NCBI RefSeq assembly: GCF_946221935.1 | Contig: NZ_CAMIGN010000009.1 | Span: forward strand, 1 to 64,000 | Reading direction: 5' to 3' | Source: an uncultured Corynebacterium sp. | Lineage (GTDB): Bacteria; Actinomycetota; Actinomycetes; Mycobacteriales; Mycobacteriaceae | Length of the DNA stretch: 64,000 bases | Shown: in pieces, positions 17,080-26,456 of the stretch | Layout: each line of letters begins with the position of its first letter | How positions within the stretch are numbered: the first letter of the stretch is position 1 | Position numbers and translations under genes: made by a program | Notes under the pieces: model-generated | What the model was told of the DNA's origin: nothing | The model's input: only the letters and a program-made list of their open reading frames with translations | Database searches by the model: none

Positions 17080-19248
17080 ATGGCAGATGTGACTAGCTCT
17101 GTGGAACCCGGCGGAACAAACGCCTCCGACGTCAATGCAATTCTCAACGAATTGGCCGCCGAATGCGGCGTAGCCACCTGGTACATCGGCCAAAACGGCC
17201 AGCGAGTGGAGGTGGCGAGCAGCACGGTTCTCTTCGCTCTGCGCGAACTAGGTCTGAATCTGCCCGAGAATGCCTCGGATCTCACCGAAAGTGCAGTTCA
17301 AGCCGCCACTGAGGATCTACTGCGATCCCGCTATAGCCGTATGATCGCCCCCACCGTCACCGCCATTGCAGACCGGCCCCGCACCCTACATGTCCACTGC
17401 ATCGACGGCGAATCCCTACAGGTTCAAATCCACACCGAAGAGGGCGAGACCATTGCCCTCGAACAGCTCAACGAGTGGGTAGATCCCATCACAGTGGGCA
17501 GTGAGGCCAACGCGACAACTTTCGGCACCGCCACCTTCCAGATGCCTGCCCTCCCCGCAGGGTGGCACGAAATCACCGCCCAGGCTGAATCCACTCAGGC
17601 ACGCTCCACCCTGCTGGTTTCGCCTCAATCCCTGGAGCTACCTGAAGCACCGCGAACCGGCGTTATGGCACAGCTATATTCTCTGCGTGACAAGGATGCG
17701 TGGGGCGTCGGCGACTACGGCACTCTGGAAGCTTTGGGGGAATCCCTGCAGAAACTCGGCGGAGCGGACTTTGTGCTGGTGAATCCCATGCACGCGGCGG
17801 AGGCTGCTCCCCCGGTGGAGGATTCCCCTTACCTGCCTACCACTCGCCGCTACACCAACCCGATCTACATCCGGGTAGAAAACACGCCGGAGTACGCTGC
17901 ACACCCCGAGCTGCACGCAACAATTGCGGAGCTTGCCGCCCCGCTGAAGAAGCGCAACCACTCCGCTGATCTGTTGGAGCGAGACCCCGTAGTGGCGTCC
18001 AAAATCAAGGCCCTGCACCTGCTGTACACCGCAGGCATCGGCGACGACCGTGCTGAACAACTACGCAGCTTCATCGAACGAGAAGGTGAAGGCATAGTCG
18101 GCTTTGCGAACTGGTGCGAGCGCGCTGCAAATGATCCAGCCCTAACCAGCGAGTTCTTCGCCTGGATGCAGATGCTTTGCCAGGAGCAGGAACTGCACGC
18201 GCAAAATGCCCTCACCGAAAATATGAGCATTGGCCTGATGGCCGATCTGGCCGTGGGCGTGCACCCCGGTGGCGCGGACGCTCAGATCCTGGCGGACGTG
18301 CTGGCGCCGGGTGCTAGCGTGGGTGCGCCGCCGGATGGCTACAACCAACAAGGCCAGGACTGGTCCCAGCCACCGTGGCACCCGTGGAAGCTGGCGGAGG
18401 AAGGCTACCGCCCCTGGCGCGATATGTTGCGCACCATCCTGCGCACCGCCGGCGGTATCCGCATCGACCACGTTCTGGGGCTTTTCCGCCTGTGGTGGAT
18501 CCCACGGATGGAATCGCCCACCCTGGGTACCTACGTCACCTACGACCACGAGGCGCTGGTCGGAGCGCTGGTTTTGGAAGCTCACCGCGCCGGCGCTGTA
18601 GTCGTGGGTGAGGATCTGGGCACTTTTGAGCCATGGGTGCAGGACTACCTGGCCAGCCGTGGCGTGATGGGCACTTCGATCGTGTGGTTTGAAGGCGACG
18701 CCAACGGGGCGAAGTCACCAGACGCTTACCGCCGTACCTGCCTGACCTCCGTGACTACACACGACCTGCCGCCTACCGCCAGCTATCTGCGCGGCGGACA
18801 CATCGACCTGCGCGAGGAATTAGGCGTGCTAACCCGCAGCTCGGACGACGAGTTTGCGGAGGATGCGGCATGGCAGGTCGACGTACTGGGTACCATCGCC
18901 CGCCACGGTGCCTTCCATGGCATGGAGTGCGAGGAATACTTCCTGAACGAGCTGCGCCAGGAGTTGGACGATCCCCGGCACGGTCGGGAACGCCGCCCGG
19001 ATGTGTCCTATATTCTGCGCGCCATGCACCGCTATATTGCACAGACGCCTTCGCTGTTGCGTTGCGCGGCCTTGGTGGACTTGGTCGGCGATGTGCGTGC
19101 ACAAAACCAGCCGGGCACTACGCAGGATCTTTACCCGAATTGGCGTGTGCCGCTGTGTGATGGGCAGGGCAGTCCGGTGCTGGTGGAGGATCTGGCGGAC
19201 ATGCCGCTGGCGCGCGAGGTGCTGGCCGCTACGCGCGGTGAAGACTAA
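17080..19248 (+). CDS. malQ: 4-alpha-glucanotransferase
   Basis: Amylomaltase transferring maltosyl or longer glucan units between maltodextrins in cytoplasmic maltose and glycogen metabolism. About 722 residues. An N-terminal beta-sandwich domain (to about 200) typical of the long actinobacterial form is followed by the GH77 barrel. GIRIDHVLGLFR carries the nucleophile Asp, VVVGEDLGTFEPWV the acid Glu, and TTHDLPPTASYLRGGH the third Asp. ATG at 17080 (MADVTSSVEPGG) is preferred to the upstream open frame. The stop overlaps by 3 bp the stop of a convergent 28-codon ORF. Confidence 0.95.
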   Translation: MADVTSSVEPGGTNASDVNAILNELAAECGVATWYIGQNGQRVEVASSTVLFALRELGLNLPENASDLTESAVQAATEDLLRSRYSRMIAPTVTAIADRPRTLHVHCIDGESLQVQIHTEEGETIALEQLNEWVDPITVGSEANATTFGTATFQMPALPAGWHEITAQAESTQARSTLLVSPQSLELPEAPRTGVMAQLYSLRDKDAWGVGDYGTLEALGESLQKLGGADFVLVNPMHAAEAAPPVEDSPYLPTTRRYTNPIYIRVENTPEYAAHPELHATIAELAAPLKKRNHSADLLERDPVVASKIKALHLLYTAGIGDDRAEQLRSFIEREGEGIVGFANWCERAANDPALTSEFFAWMQMLCQEQELHAQNALTENMSIGLMADLAVGVHPGGADAQILADVLAPGASVGAPPDGYNQQGQDWSQPPWHPWKLAEEGYRPWRDMLRTILRTAGGIRIDHVLGLFRLWWIPRMESPTLGTYVTYDHEALVGALVLEAHRAGAVVVGEDLGTFEPWVQDYLASRGVMGTSIVWFEGDANGAKSPDAYRRTCLTSVTTHDLPPTASYLRGGHIDLREELGVLTRSSDDEFAEDAAWQVDVLGTIARHGAFHGMECEEYFLNELRQELDDPRHGRERRPDVSYILRAMHRYIAQTPSLLRCAALVDLVGDVRAQNQPGTTQDLYPNWRVPLCDGQGSPVLVEDLADMPLAREVLAATRGED
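17994..18004 (-). repeat. TTTTnGACGCC word (in malQ)
   Basis: Exact TTTTGGACGCC on the minus strand, antisense to malQ (coding Val-Ala-Ser-Lys-Ile). Confidence 0.9.
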
Positions 19249-19331
19249 AAGAAGCTGGTTGCTAGCCAGGCTACGAGCAGTAGAACCAGCAGCAATGCCA
19301 GAGCCTGGCGCACCTTGGAGTGGTGTTTCAT
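19245..19331 (-). CDS. 28-residue membrane protein
   Basis: Very short ORF with unusually good support. ATG at 19331 follows a consensus AGGAGG nine bases upstream, and it starts 6 bp after the stop of the 85-residue gene on the same strand. The product begins MKHHSKVRQ, a basic polar head, then about 18 Leu/Ala/Val residues forming one membrane helix, and ends in ATSFF. The architecture is like small accessory subunits of membrane complexes. The family is not recognised. The stop codon overlaps the malQ stop. Confidence 0.6.
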   Translation of the reverse strand: MKHHSKVRQALALLLVLLLVAWLATSFF

Positions 19332-19337
19332 AGCTGG

Positions 19338-19595
19338 TTAATCCTCCTGCCCGCGAGTGTGTTCTTCGTCTGTCGTGCTACCTGCCTCGGTCGGCAGTGG
19401 CGCGCTACTGCGGCTTGCCCACAATTCGCTGAGGGAAAGTGCACCGTGCACGCGATCTTCCTCCGCGTTGGAGGGGAAAATCCGCAGCGCAATCATCTGC
19501 CATATTAAGGCCAGCACCGCGCAAACAACGAATAGCGCCAGGAAAACCAGCGGTGTTTGGATCCATACCGGCGCGTTGATCAGCCATTCCATCAT
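19338..19595 (-). CDS. Small single-span membrane protein (85 residues)
   Basis: Unknown function. A hydrophobic N-terminal helix (about 8-40: WIQTPLVFLALFVVCAVLALI) is followed by a polar tail rich in Ser, Glu and Thr (about 45-85), predicted cytoplasmic. Tandem ATG codons at 19595 and 19592. It lies 9 bp after the M3 peptidase stop and just before the 28-residue ORF, so dcp and the two small genes may form one operon. Similar hypothetical genes sit beside malQ and dcp in other corynebacteria as far as I recall. Confidence 0.65.
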   Translation of the reverse strand: MMEWLINAPVWIQTPLVFLALFVVCAVLALIWQMIALRIFPSNAEEDRVHGALSLSELWASRSSAPLPTEAGSTTDEEHTRGQED

Positions 19596-19604
19596 TTGTG
19601 ACGC

Positions 19605-21767
19605 CTACCCCTGGCTCAGTCCGCGGCGCTGCAGAAGCGGCTGCACACTTCGCTGCTGGCCACGGAACATCCAGAATGCATCCTCGAAGTCGAGGCTGGC
19701 ACCGCGCGAAAGAATGATGCGACGGAAGCGTTCGCCCGCGAAGCGGACATCGTCTGCATCAAGGGCGGTGGTGGCGTCGGCATCACCAGCGCCGTTATCC
19801 CCAGCGTTGGACTCCCCGACCGCGGCACCGGTGTCGATGAACGCTTGGAAACCATCCGCGTCCAGCACCTCAGCCCAGAGGTAGCTCCAATAGTCTGCCG
19901 AGTAGCCACCAGCGAAAATGTGGTTGAAGTAGGTGGAACGATAGCGCGGGGCAAGGGCTCCGTTGACATCCACCCCGGCGTTTTCCAACGCTTCAGCCTC
20001 GAAGGATTCGACCTGTGCAGATGCATCATCGGTGGCGGCAAGCTTTTCCGCCTCCGCTGCGGAGAGCTTGTGCCAAGCCAGATCCAGCCAGCAGGCAGCC
20101 AAGAACTCGGTCGTGGCCATGCCCTGCCCCCACTTGGCCTGTGCGCGGATGGCAGCGACGAACTCGTCGCTGATGACCTCCCCGGTGTCCACGTGGCGGG
20201 CGTAGTTGCGCAACACGGCAGGCTCCAGAGCCCAGTTCTCGTTGATCTGGCTGGGAAATTCCACAAAGTCGCGGGGCACGTTCGTGCCAGAGAGGGTGGG
20301 GTAACGCACGTCGGAAAGCAGACCGTGCAGGGCGTGGCCGAACTCGTGGAACACGGTTTGCACCTCGTCCAGGGTCAGCAGTGCTTGCTCGCCTTCGGCG
20401 GGCTCGGCAATGTTCATAACATTGACCACCACCGGAGCCTGGCCAAGCAGGTTGGACTGCTCAACAAAAGAGTTCATCCACGCGCCGCCGCGTTTCGTGG
20501 GACGGGCGTACATATCAGTGAGTAGCAAGCCGATGCCAACAGGCGCGTCTGTGCCCTCTGTAACCTCCCACACCCGCACACCCGGCGCGTAACCGGCCAG
20601 GTCGGGGCGTTCGCGCACGTCGATGCCGTAGAGACGCTTGGCTGCGAAGAAGGCACCATCCACCAGCACCTGCTCCAGCGGGAAGTACTTCTTCAGCTCC
20701 GCTTCGTCCACGGCGAGTTCCTCGGCGCGCAGCTTGGCATCCCAATACGGCCAGTCGGCTCCGCCGAGACCCGTTGTGTTCGCGCTGTGTTCTATGTCTT
20801 CCGCTTCGCTGATGGCCATGGTGTCTACAGCCATCTTGTCTGCAGCTCGCTTGAACTCACCCTGAGCATTCGCCACAGCAGCGGGCGTCACTTGGTTGAG
20901 CAACTCCTCGACCGCGGCCAGGCTTCCGGCGGTTTCTGCTCCAGCGACGAACTCTGCGTGGTTGGCGAACCCCAATAGTTCGGCACGCTGGGCGCGCAGG
21001 CGAACAATCTGCAGTAGCGTCTCTTCGTTACCGCTACCGGCTGCGCGATTCAGTGATGCTTCGTGCACCTTTGCGCGAGCCGCTGGGTTATCGAGAGATT
21101 CCAGCACTGGCTGGACACTCGGCAGCCCCAGGCGAATTAGCCAGCCCTCTTCCCCGCGTTCGGCAGCAGCCTTGGCAAAGTACTCCTTATCCGCCGCGCT
21201 GAGTCCCGCAACTTCGGCCTCATCTGTCAGCAGCACCGCCCCTGACTCAGTGGCGGTCTGAAGCTGCGCGCCAAAGGAAGTGGTCAGCTCGGCCAGCTTT
21301 GTATCAATGTCGCGCAGAGTAGCGCGCTGTTCATCGTCCAGTTCTGCGCCGCCGCGGATAAAGCGCTTTTTCAACTCGCGCAGCAGAGCCTCTTCTTCGC
21401 TACCTTCTGGCTGCGTCGGCAAAGCGCACAAGCGCTCCCATAGCTTCCGGTTCAGCCAGATTTCGCTGAAGTGTCGCGCCAACTCGGGGCTGATCGTCGC
21501 CTCGATTTCGCGTACCTCGTCGGTGGCATTCGTGCCTGCATAGTTGAATGCGATGGCCAGCACGCGCTGCAGCATCTGGCCAGATGCCTCCCATGCCTCC
21601 GCGGTGTTTTCCCACGTGGGTTCCTCGGGGTTATCCGCTATAGCTGCGATTTCCGCCGCATGGTCGTCCAGCGCGGTTCGGAAGGCAGGCACCAGCTCGG
21701 CGAGGTTGATGGCTGCAAAGTCCGGCAATTCATATGGCAGTTCGGAAGCGTTTTGGAGGTAATCCAT
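19605..21767 (-). CDS. dcp: M3 family zinc metallopeptidase (peptidyl-dipeptidase Dcp-like)
   Basis: Cytosolic thimet-type oligopeptidase that trims short peptides, about 720 residues and of normal length. The zinc motif HEFGHALHGLL (HExxH) lies in VQTVFHEFGHALHGL, and the third ligand Glu lies in the following conserved FPSQINENW block. GGYSADYWSYLWAEVLDADGF near the C-terminus is typical of Dcp/OpdA. ATG at 21767 gives MDYLQNASELPYEL; the start codon is part of an 11-bp inverted repeat shared with the divergent esterase gene 25 bp away. Confidence 0.93.
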   Translation of the reverse strand: MDYLQNASELPYELPDFAAINLAELVPAFRTALDDHAAEIAAIADNPEEPTWENTAEAWEASGQMLQRVLAIAFNYAGTNATDEVREIEATISPELARHFSEIWLNRKLWERLCALPTQPEGSEEEALLRELKKRFIRGGAELDDEQRATLRDIDTKLAELTTSFGAQLQTATESGAVLLTDEAEVAGLSAADKEYFAKAAAERGEEGWLIRLGLPSVQPVLESLDNPAARAKVHEASLNRAAGSGNEETLLQIVRLRAQRAELLGFANHAEFVAGAETAGSLAAVEELLNQVTPAAVANAQGEFKRAADKMAVDTMAISEAEDIEHSANTTGLGGADWPYWDAKLRAEELAVDEAELKKYFPLEQVLVDGAFFAAKRLYGIDVRERPDLAGYAPGVRVWEVTEGTDAPVGIGLLLTDMYARPTKRGGAWMNSFVEQSNLLGQAPVVVNVMNIAEPAEGEQALLTLDEVQTVFHEFGHALHGLLSDVRYPTLSGTNVPRDFVEFPSQINENWALEPAVLRNYARHVDTGEVISDEFVAAIRAQAKWGQGMATTEFLAACWLDLAWHKLSAAEAEKLAATDDASAQVESFEAEALENAGVDVNGALAPRYRSTYFNHIFAGGYSADYWSYLWAEVLDADGFQAFIDTGAAVGESNAGDNGAGDADATTALDADDVRFAGERFRRIILSRGASLDFEDAFWMFRGQQRSVQPLLQRRGLSQG

Positions 21768-21801
21768 GGTCTCCCACTCTAACCTGGAGGCCATGGATTA
21801 C
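21759..21801. repeat. Inverted repeat containing both divergent start codons
   Basis: GTAATCCATGG (21759-21769) and CCATGGATTAC (21791-21801) are perfect 11-bp arms around 21 bp. Each arm contains the ATG and the first two codons (Met-Asp-Tyr) of one gene, and the loop carries both Shine-Dalgarno sequences. Only 25 bp separate the two starts, so promoters must overlap the coding sequences or the arms. Confidence 0.8.
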
Positions 21802-23193
21802 GTTGATGTGGCCATCAATCAAGGCACCGTGCGCGGCTATGCCACTGATTCCGGGGTCGGTTCCGTCTTGCGCTTCCAAGCCATCCCCTATGCAGCAAGC
21901 GATCGTTTCGCCCCACCGGGTACTGCCCCTTCTTTTTCTTTTTTAGACGCCCATTCCTCCACCACCTCAACCCGCCAATCCTTATCTATCTCCTGTCCGG
22001 CCAGCGCCCCTGGTTCCACCGCAAACGCGCCCGTCATCGTGTTTATTCACGGTGGTCGCTACGAGCAGGGGCACGCCGATGACCCGTGGTACCAGGGAAT
22101 TCGCTTCGCCGAGGGTGGTTGTGTTTTCGTCAGCGTGAACTACCGCTACCGGCTGGAGGGCTTTTTGCCACTACTGGACGAGGATCACCCGGCCGACGTG
22201 AATGGCGATGCGAATCCGAATACCGAACCGGAGTACTACCGCGGGGCAGAGGACATCGTCGCAGCCTTGCAGTGGGTGCGTAGCAACATCTCTGCATTCG
22301 GGGGCGATCCAAAGCAAGTCACCTTGATGGGACAGTCCGCCGGCGGGGCACTGGCAGCGTGGACCTTATGCAACTCCCGCACGACCAACCTGGTGCATCG
22401 CGCCGTAATCCTAAGCCCAGGCTTTCCACGGGTAGGTTGGCCACGCCGCGAACATGTGGCGCGAGCGGTTCTCGGGGGCCCGCTGACCAGGAAGCACCTC
22501 GGCGGGCTTTCCTCTGCCCAATTGCAGCGTGCATACCGTAGATATGCCCGGATCTACGGCACGGACTGCGCTGTGGGACCATACCCCTTCCGTCCCGAGG
22601 CGATGCGCGATATCCCCCTTTTGATCGGCACCTTGCGCGAGGAGTTTGTGCAAATGCCCACCGCCCGTACGGTCGACAGGAGGTTGCGTTCCAAGAACCC
22701 GCTGGTGCGGCAAGCTGCCAAGCTCGTGGCTCTTTATTTTGAGCGAGCGTTGCAGGCACGGGCGCGATGGGCGTCACCGCATCCGATGGGCATGGCCATC
22801 GGGGATTCGATGATTAAGCGCTGGGCCGTAGCGATCATGGAGGCGAAGCGCGACACGACCTGGGCCTATGAGTTTCACGGGAGCCAATCGGCATGGCATT
22901 GCGCGGATCTGCCTTTGGTTTTTGACGCCCTCAACGTCTCCCCGAAAGCCGTGAAGCATTTCTGCGGCGAATCCGCGCCCGAGCGCTTGCAACCGCTGGC
23001 AACGGAGTTTCACGGGATCGTCGCGCGCTTCGCCCGCGGAGAGGATCCGGAGTGGGAGACCTATGGGAAGAAGCGAAACGTGCGGCGCTTCGATACGGAT
23101 GCGTCTGCTCGCGGCGAGGTGACCTGTGAGGTAGCCGAAGATGCTTACCGGGATATCCGTGAGGATTATCCGGAGCTCTACCCGAACAATTAG
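21793..23193 (+). CDS. Type-B carboxylesterase
   Basis: Alpha/beta-hydrolase cleaving carboxylic esters; the physiological substrate is unknown. About 466 residues. The oxyanion-hole region is IVFIHGGRYEQGH, the nucleophile elbow VTLMGQSAGGALAAW (GxSxG), and the histidine block SAWHCADLPLVFDALN. No signal peptide, so cytoplasmic. ATG at 21793 with CTGGAGG upstream. Two copies of the over-represented word TTTTnGACGCC lie in it (21941 and 22919), the first forcing a rare TTA leucine codon. Family certain, substrate not. Confidence 0.88.
   Translation: MDYVDVAINQGTVRGYATDSGVGSVLRFQAIPYAASDRFAPPGTAPSFSFLDAHSSTTSTRQSLSISCPASAPGSTANAPVIVFIHGGRYEQGHADDPWYQGIRFAEGGCVFVSVNYRYRLEGFLPLLDEDHPADVNGDANPNTEPEYYRGAEDIVAALQWVRSNISAFGGDPKQVTLMGQSAGGALAAWTLCNSRTTNLVHRAVILSPGFPRVGWPRREHVARAVLGGPLTRKHLGGLSSAQLQRAYRRYARIYGTDCAVGPYPFRPEAMRDIPLLIGTLREEFVQMPTARTVDRRLRSKNPLVRQAAKLVALYFERALQARARWASPHPMGMAIGDSMIKRWAVAIMEAKRDTTWAYEFHGSQSAWHCADLPLVFDALNVSPKAVKHFCGESAPERLQPLATEFHGIVARFARGEDPEWETYGKKRNVRRFDTDASARGEVTCEVAEDAYRDIREDYPELYPNN
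21941..21951 (+). repeat. TTTTnGACGCC word (in esterase)
   Basis: TTTTAGACGCC within the carboxylesterase gene, coding Phe-Leu-Asp-Ala with a rare TTA leucine codon. Confidence 0.9.
22919..22929 (+). repeat. TTTTnGACGCC word (in esterase)
   Basis: TTTTTGACGCC within the carboxylesterase gene, coding Val-Phe-Asp-Ala. Confidence 0.9.
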
Positions 23194-23214
23194 CTAGCAA
23201 AACAAGTACCACAC

Positions 23215-23230
23215 TAGACAGCTCGGTCTA
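23215..23230. promoter_or_regulatory. McbR operator upstream of aecD
   Basis: TAGAC (23215-23219), six bases, GTCTA (23226-23230): an exact match to the TAGAC-N6-GTCTA site of McbR, the S-adenosylhomocysteine-responsive TetR repressor of sulphur amino-acid genes in C. glutamicum, where aecD is a target. The likely -10 TAGGGT is at 23237-23242, so bound McbR would overlap the promoter. Confidence 0.85.
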
Positions 23231-23250
23231 GAGTGCTAGGGTGGATAGCC

Positions 23251-24528
23251 ATGAACGCTTCCTCCTCAAACACCGATCCCCAGAATGGCTCTCAGGGCTC
23301 CCCACACTCCCCCAACGACGTCACCTTCCACGACGTCGACACTCTCCGTGCCCGCGGCACAATGAAGTGGACCGTCTACGACGAGGACGTACTGCCCCTG
23401 TGGGTCGCCGAAACCGATTTCGACACCTGTCCCGCCGTCAAGCAGGCCATCCAGGCGGTCGTGGATCGCGAGTACTTCGGCTACGAGCGCCGCAATGGTT
23501 CAGTGCAGAAGGCTCTAGCGGGCTTCCTGGATCGCCGCTTCGGTTGGCAGATCGACCCGGCATGGGTGCGTCTAGCACCCGATGTCGTTAAAGGCGTGGC
23601 AGCGGCCATTAACGAATTGACGCCGCAGGGCTCCGATGTAATCGTCCCCGTGCCGAGCTATCACCCGTTCTTCGACGTGCCAAGTGCCATAAACCGACCG
23701 AAGGTCGAGGTCGCGATGACCAAGGTAGAGAAGCAGGGAACTGAAGAGTGGGCATTTGACCTCGCCGCACTGGAGAAGGCCTTTGCCAGCACCGCGAACC
23801 CTGCGGGCGTGGGCGCGCTGATCGTGTGCAATCCGTATAACCCGCTGGGGCGCGCATGGCGCCCCGAAGAGTTGGAGAAGCTGGTGGAACTGGCGGACAA
23901 ATACGACGTTAGGCTGATCTCCGACGAAATCCATGCACCGGTTGTTTATGCACCGCACAAACACACTCCCCTCGCGTCGCTGAGTGATACCGCCGCACGG
24001 GTAACGGTGACGGTACTGGCAACGTCGAAAGGCTGGAATACCGCGGGCCTGCACTGCGCCCAGATGATCTTTACAAACCCGGACGACCGCGAAGTGATGG
24101 CTAAGGTCAGCCCGCTGCGTACTGGCTCTGCTTCCACCCTGGGGCAGGTGGCCGCCGAGGCTGCTTACACAGACGGCGAGGCTTGGCTGGCCAGCGAACT
24201 GGAGTATCTGCAGGGCAACCTCGATCTGCTTGAGCGCCGACTGCCAGAGGTACTTCCCGGCGCGAAGTTCATCCGCCCCGAGGCCAGCTTCCTCCTCTGG
24301 GTAGACCTCCGCGATGTTCCAGGACTGAATGAAAACCCAGGCAAGAAGCTGCTGGAAGGGGCGCGGGTGGCCTTCAACGAGGGCTCCATGTTCGGCACGC
24401 AAGGTGCAGGCCATGTGCGCATCAATTTCGGTACTTCCCGGGAAATTCTGAACGAGGCTCTAGACCGCATCGGGAATTTCGCTGAGACCGAATTAGCTGA
24501 ATTAGCTAAGGCCAACGTGAACAATTAA
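23251..24528 (+). CDS. aecD: Cystathionine beta-lyase / C-S lyase (AecD, MalY/PatB type)
   Basis: PLP enzyme splitting cystathionine and other S-alkyl-cysteines into a thiol (or homocysteine), pyruvate and ammonia. About 425 residues of the MalY/PatB class I fold: DVVKGVAAAINELTPQGSD, CNPYNPLGRAW, SDEIHAP, and the PLP lysine in LATSKGWNTAGLHCAQ. The N-terminal 25 residues are polar and disordered. ATG at 23251 follows the probable -10 at 23237 by only eight bases, so the message may be leaderless. It heads a compact three-gene run with an ABC exporter and an aminotransferase. Confidence 0.92.
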   Translation: MNASSSNTDPQNGSQGSPHSPNDVTFHDVDTLRARGTMKWTVYDEDVLPLWVAETDFDTCPAVKQAIQAVVDREYFGYERRNGSVQKALAGFLDRRFGWQIDPAWVRLAPDVVKGVAAAINELTPQGSDVIVPVPSYHPFFDVPSAINRPKVEVAMTKVEKQGTEEWAFDLAALEKAFASTANPAGVGALIVCNPYNPLGRAWRPEELEKLVELADKYDVRLISDEIHAPVVYAPHKHTPLASLSDTAARVTVTVLATSKGWNTAGLHCAQMIFTNPDDREVMAKVSPLRTGSASTLGQVAAEAAYTDGEAWLASELEYLQGNLDLLERRLPEVLPGAKFIRPEASFLLWVDLRDVPGLNENPGKKLLEGARVAFNEGSMFGTQGAGHVRINFGTSREILNEALDRIGNFAETELAELAKANVNN

Positions 24529-24539
24529 CTTGGCAAGGT

Positions 24540-26447
24540 GTGATTAAAGCTTTTAGCCGCATCCTGCGCTCAACGAAGGAACTCTGGCCTTTCTACATCG
24601 TGGTGATGATCACCAGCATCGTCACCGCAGGTCTGGCCTTGGCTACACCTTTCTTGGTGAAGCTGGCCACCGACACCATCGTCGATACCGTCGGGGGCGG
24701 CGGGGCTTCCGACGCTGCCATTGAGAATGCGACAAAAACCGTCATCTGGTTGGCCGTCGGTCTGCTGGCTGTAGAGCTGGCCAACACCATCATCCACAAC
24801 ATCGGCGGCTGGTTCGGTGATGTTATGGCGATGCGAATGCGGCAGATCCTTTCCAACCGTTATTACGCCAAGCTGCTGGCCTTACCTCAGGGCTACTACG
24901 ACAAGCAGGTGACGGGCACAATCATCTCCCGGCTGGATCGCTCCATCCTGGGTCTGACGGATTTCATTAAATCCTTCGCCAACAACTTCTTTTCCATGCT
25001 GATCACCGTCAGCATGATCCTGGTAATCACCGCACTCTATTACTGGCCACTGGCCTTGCTGCTGGCGTTTATTTTCCCCCTTTATCTGTATCTGACGATG
25101 CTGACCTCCAAGAAGTGGATGGTGTGGGAAAAGGAAAAGAACGAGCACATCGACGTCGCCCAAGGGCGCTTCGCCGAGGTCATCGGCCAGGTGAAGGTGG
25201 TGAAGTCCTTCGTCTCCGAGCTGCGCGAGCTGCGGCTATTCCAAAAACACTTCGCCGATACGATCCAGCTCACCCGCGAACAATCACGCTGGTGGCACTT
25301 TATGGACATTCTGCGCATGGGCGGGATGAACATCATCTTCTTCGCCATCTATCTGATGCTGTTCTGGCGCACTCTCCACGGCAACTTCAGCCTCGGCGAC
25401 ATGGTGCTGCTGCTGCAATACGTAGTGATGGCTCGCCAGCCTGCCGGAATGATGAGCTGGATGGTCGATACTGCCCAGCGCGCTGCCGCCGGTTCTCGCG
25501 AGTACTTCAAAACAATGGAGGAGCTGGAGGAGCCCTCGGCTACTGCTCCCCTGCTGGAAGCCGCCCGCCCAGGTGGACCAATGCTGGTATCCCAGGAGGA
25601 CGTGGATCATGCGGTGCATCCGCAGCTTTCCGCTCCAGCAGATGGCCCGGTAATCGACTTCGATCACGTCAGCTTCGAATACATCAAGGGCGAGCCTGTC
25701 ATCCACCAGGTCAGCTTCCAGGCAAACAAGGGTGATCAGGTCGCACTTGTCGGTGAATCCGGCGGAGGCAAATCCACCCTCGTTAACCTCCTACTAGGCC
25801 TCTACCGCCCCACCGAGGGACAGCTCCGGGTCTGCGGCAAGGACGTCGCCAACATGACGGCAGCCGAACTGCGCAGCTCTGTCGGTGTGGTGTTCCAGGA
25901 GCCTGCCCTGTTTTCGGGCACGGTGCGGGAAAACATTGCTTATGCAAAGCCCGACGCCACGGATCAGGAGATCGAGGACGTGGCCAGGCGCGCCTTCGCC
26001 CATGACTTCATCATGCATTTCAAGGACGGGTACGACACTCTCATTGGAGAGCGCGGCTTGCGTCTTTCCGGAGGCCAAAAGCAGCGCATTGCCGTTGCCC
26101 GAGCCATGCTAAAAGACGCTCCGGTGCTGATCCTCGACGAAGCTACCTCCGCGCTTGATACCAAGGCCGAGCGCGTGGTGCAGGCCGGGCCTTACGAGCT
26201 GATGGTCGGACGCACCACCATCGTTATCGCCCACCGCCTGTCCACAATTGCCGACGTTGACAAGATCGTCACACTAGACAAGGGACATGTCTGCGAAGTC
26301 GGTTCCCCCGCGGAACTTGCGACCAGTGGTGGCATCTACAACGAGCTGCTGCAACTCACCAGCTCCTCCTCCGCCGCCGACCGGGCACGGTTGAAGCGCT
26401 TCGGTTTCAGTGACTTTGCGTCTGAAGACGACGACACGGAGGAGTAG
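24540..26447 (+). CDS. ABC exporter, fused membrane and ATPase domains
   Basis: Half-transporter of the MsbA/MDR type, 635 residues, presumably a homodimer. The N-terminal exporter domain has six membrane segments (to about 320). The ATPase domain has Walker A VGESGGGKSTL, Q-loop VVFQEPALFSG, signature LRLSGGQKQR, Walker B VLILDEATSALD and H-loop IVIAHRLSTI, so it looks active. Start is GTG at 24540, 11 bp after aecD; the ribosome site (AAGG) is poor and coupling to aecD is likely. The substrate is unknown; context suggests a thiol, peptide or amino-acid derivative. Confidence 0.9.
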   Translation: MIKAFSRILRSTKELWPFYIVVMITSIVTAGLALATPFLVKLATDTIVDTVGGGGASDAAIENATKTVIWLAVGLLAVELANTIIHNIGGWFGDVMAMRMRQILSNRYYAKLLALPQGYYDKQVTGTIISRLDRSILGLTDFIKSFANNFFSMLITVSMILVITALYYWPLALLLAFIFPLYLYLTMLTSKKWMVWEKEKNEHIDVAQGRFAEVIGQVKVVKSFVSELRELRLFQKHFADTIQLTREQSRWWHFMDILRMGGMNIIFFAIYLMLFWRTLHGNFSLGDMVLLLQYVVMARQPAGMMSWMVDTAQRAAAGSREYFKTMEELEEPSATAPLLEAARPGGPMLVSQEDVDHAVHPQLSAPADGPVIDFDHVSFEYIKGEPVIHQVSFQANKGDQVALVGESGGGKSTLVNLLLGLYRPTEGQLRVCGKDVANMTAAELRSSVGVVFQEPALFSGTVRENIAYAKPDATDQEIEDVARRAFAHDFIMHFKDGYDTLIGERGLRLSGGQKQRIAVARAMLKDAPVLILDEATSALDTKAERVVQAGPYELMVGRTTIVIAHRLSTIADVDKIVTLDKGHVCEVGSPAELATSGGIYNELLQLTSSSSAADRARLKRFGFSDFASEDDDTEE

Positions 26448-26456
26448 CCTGGGAGA

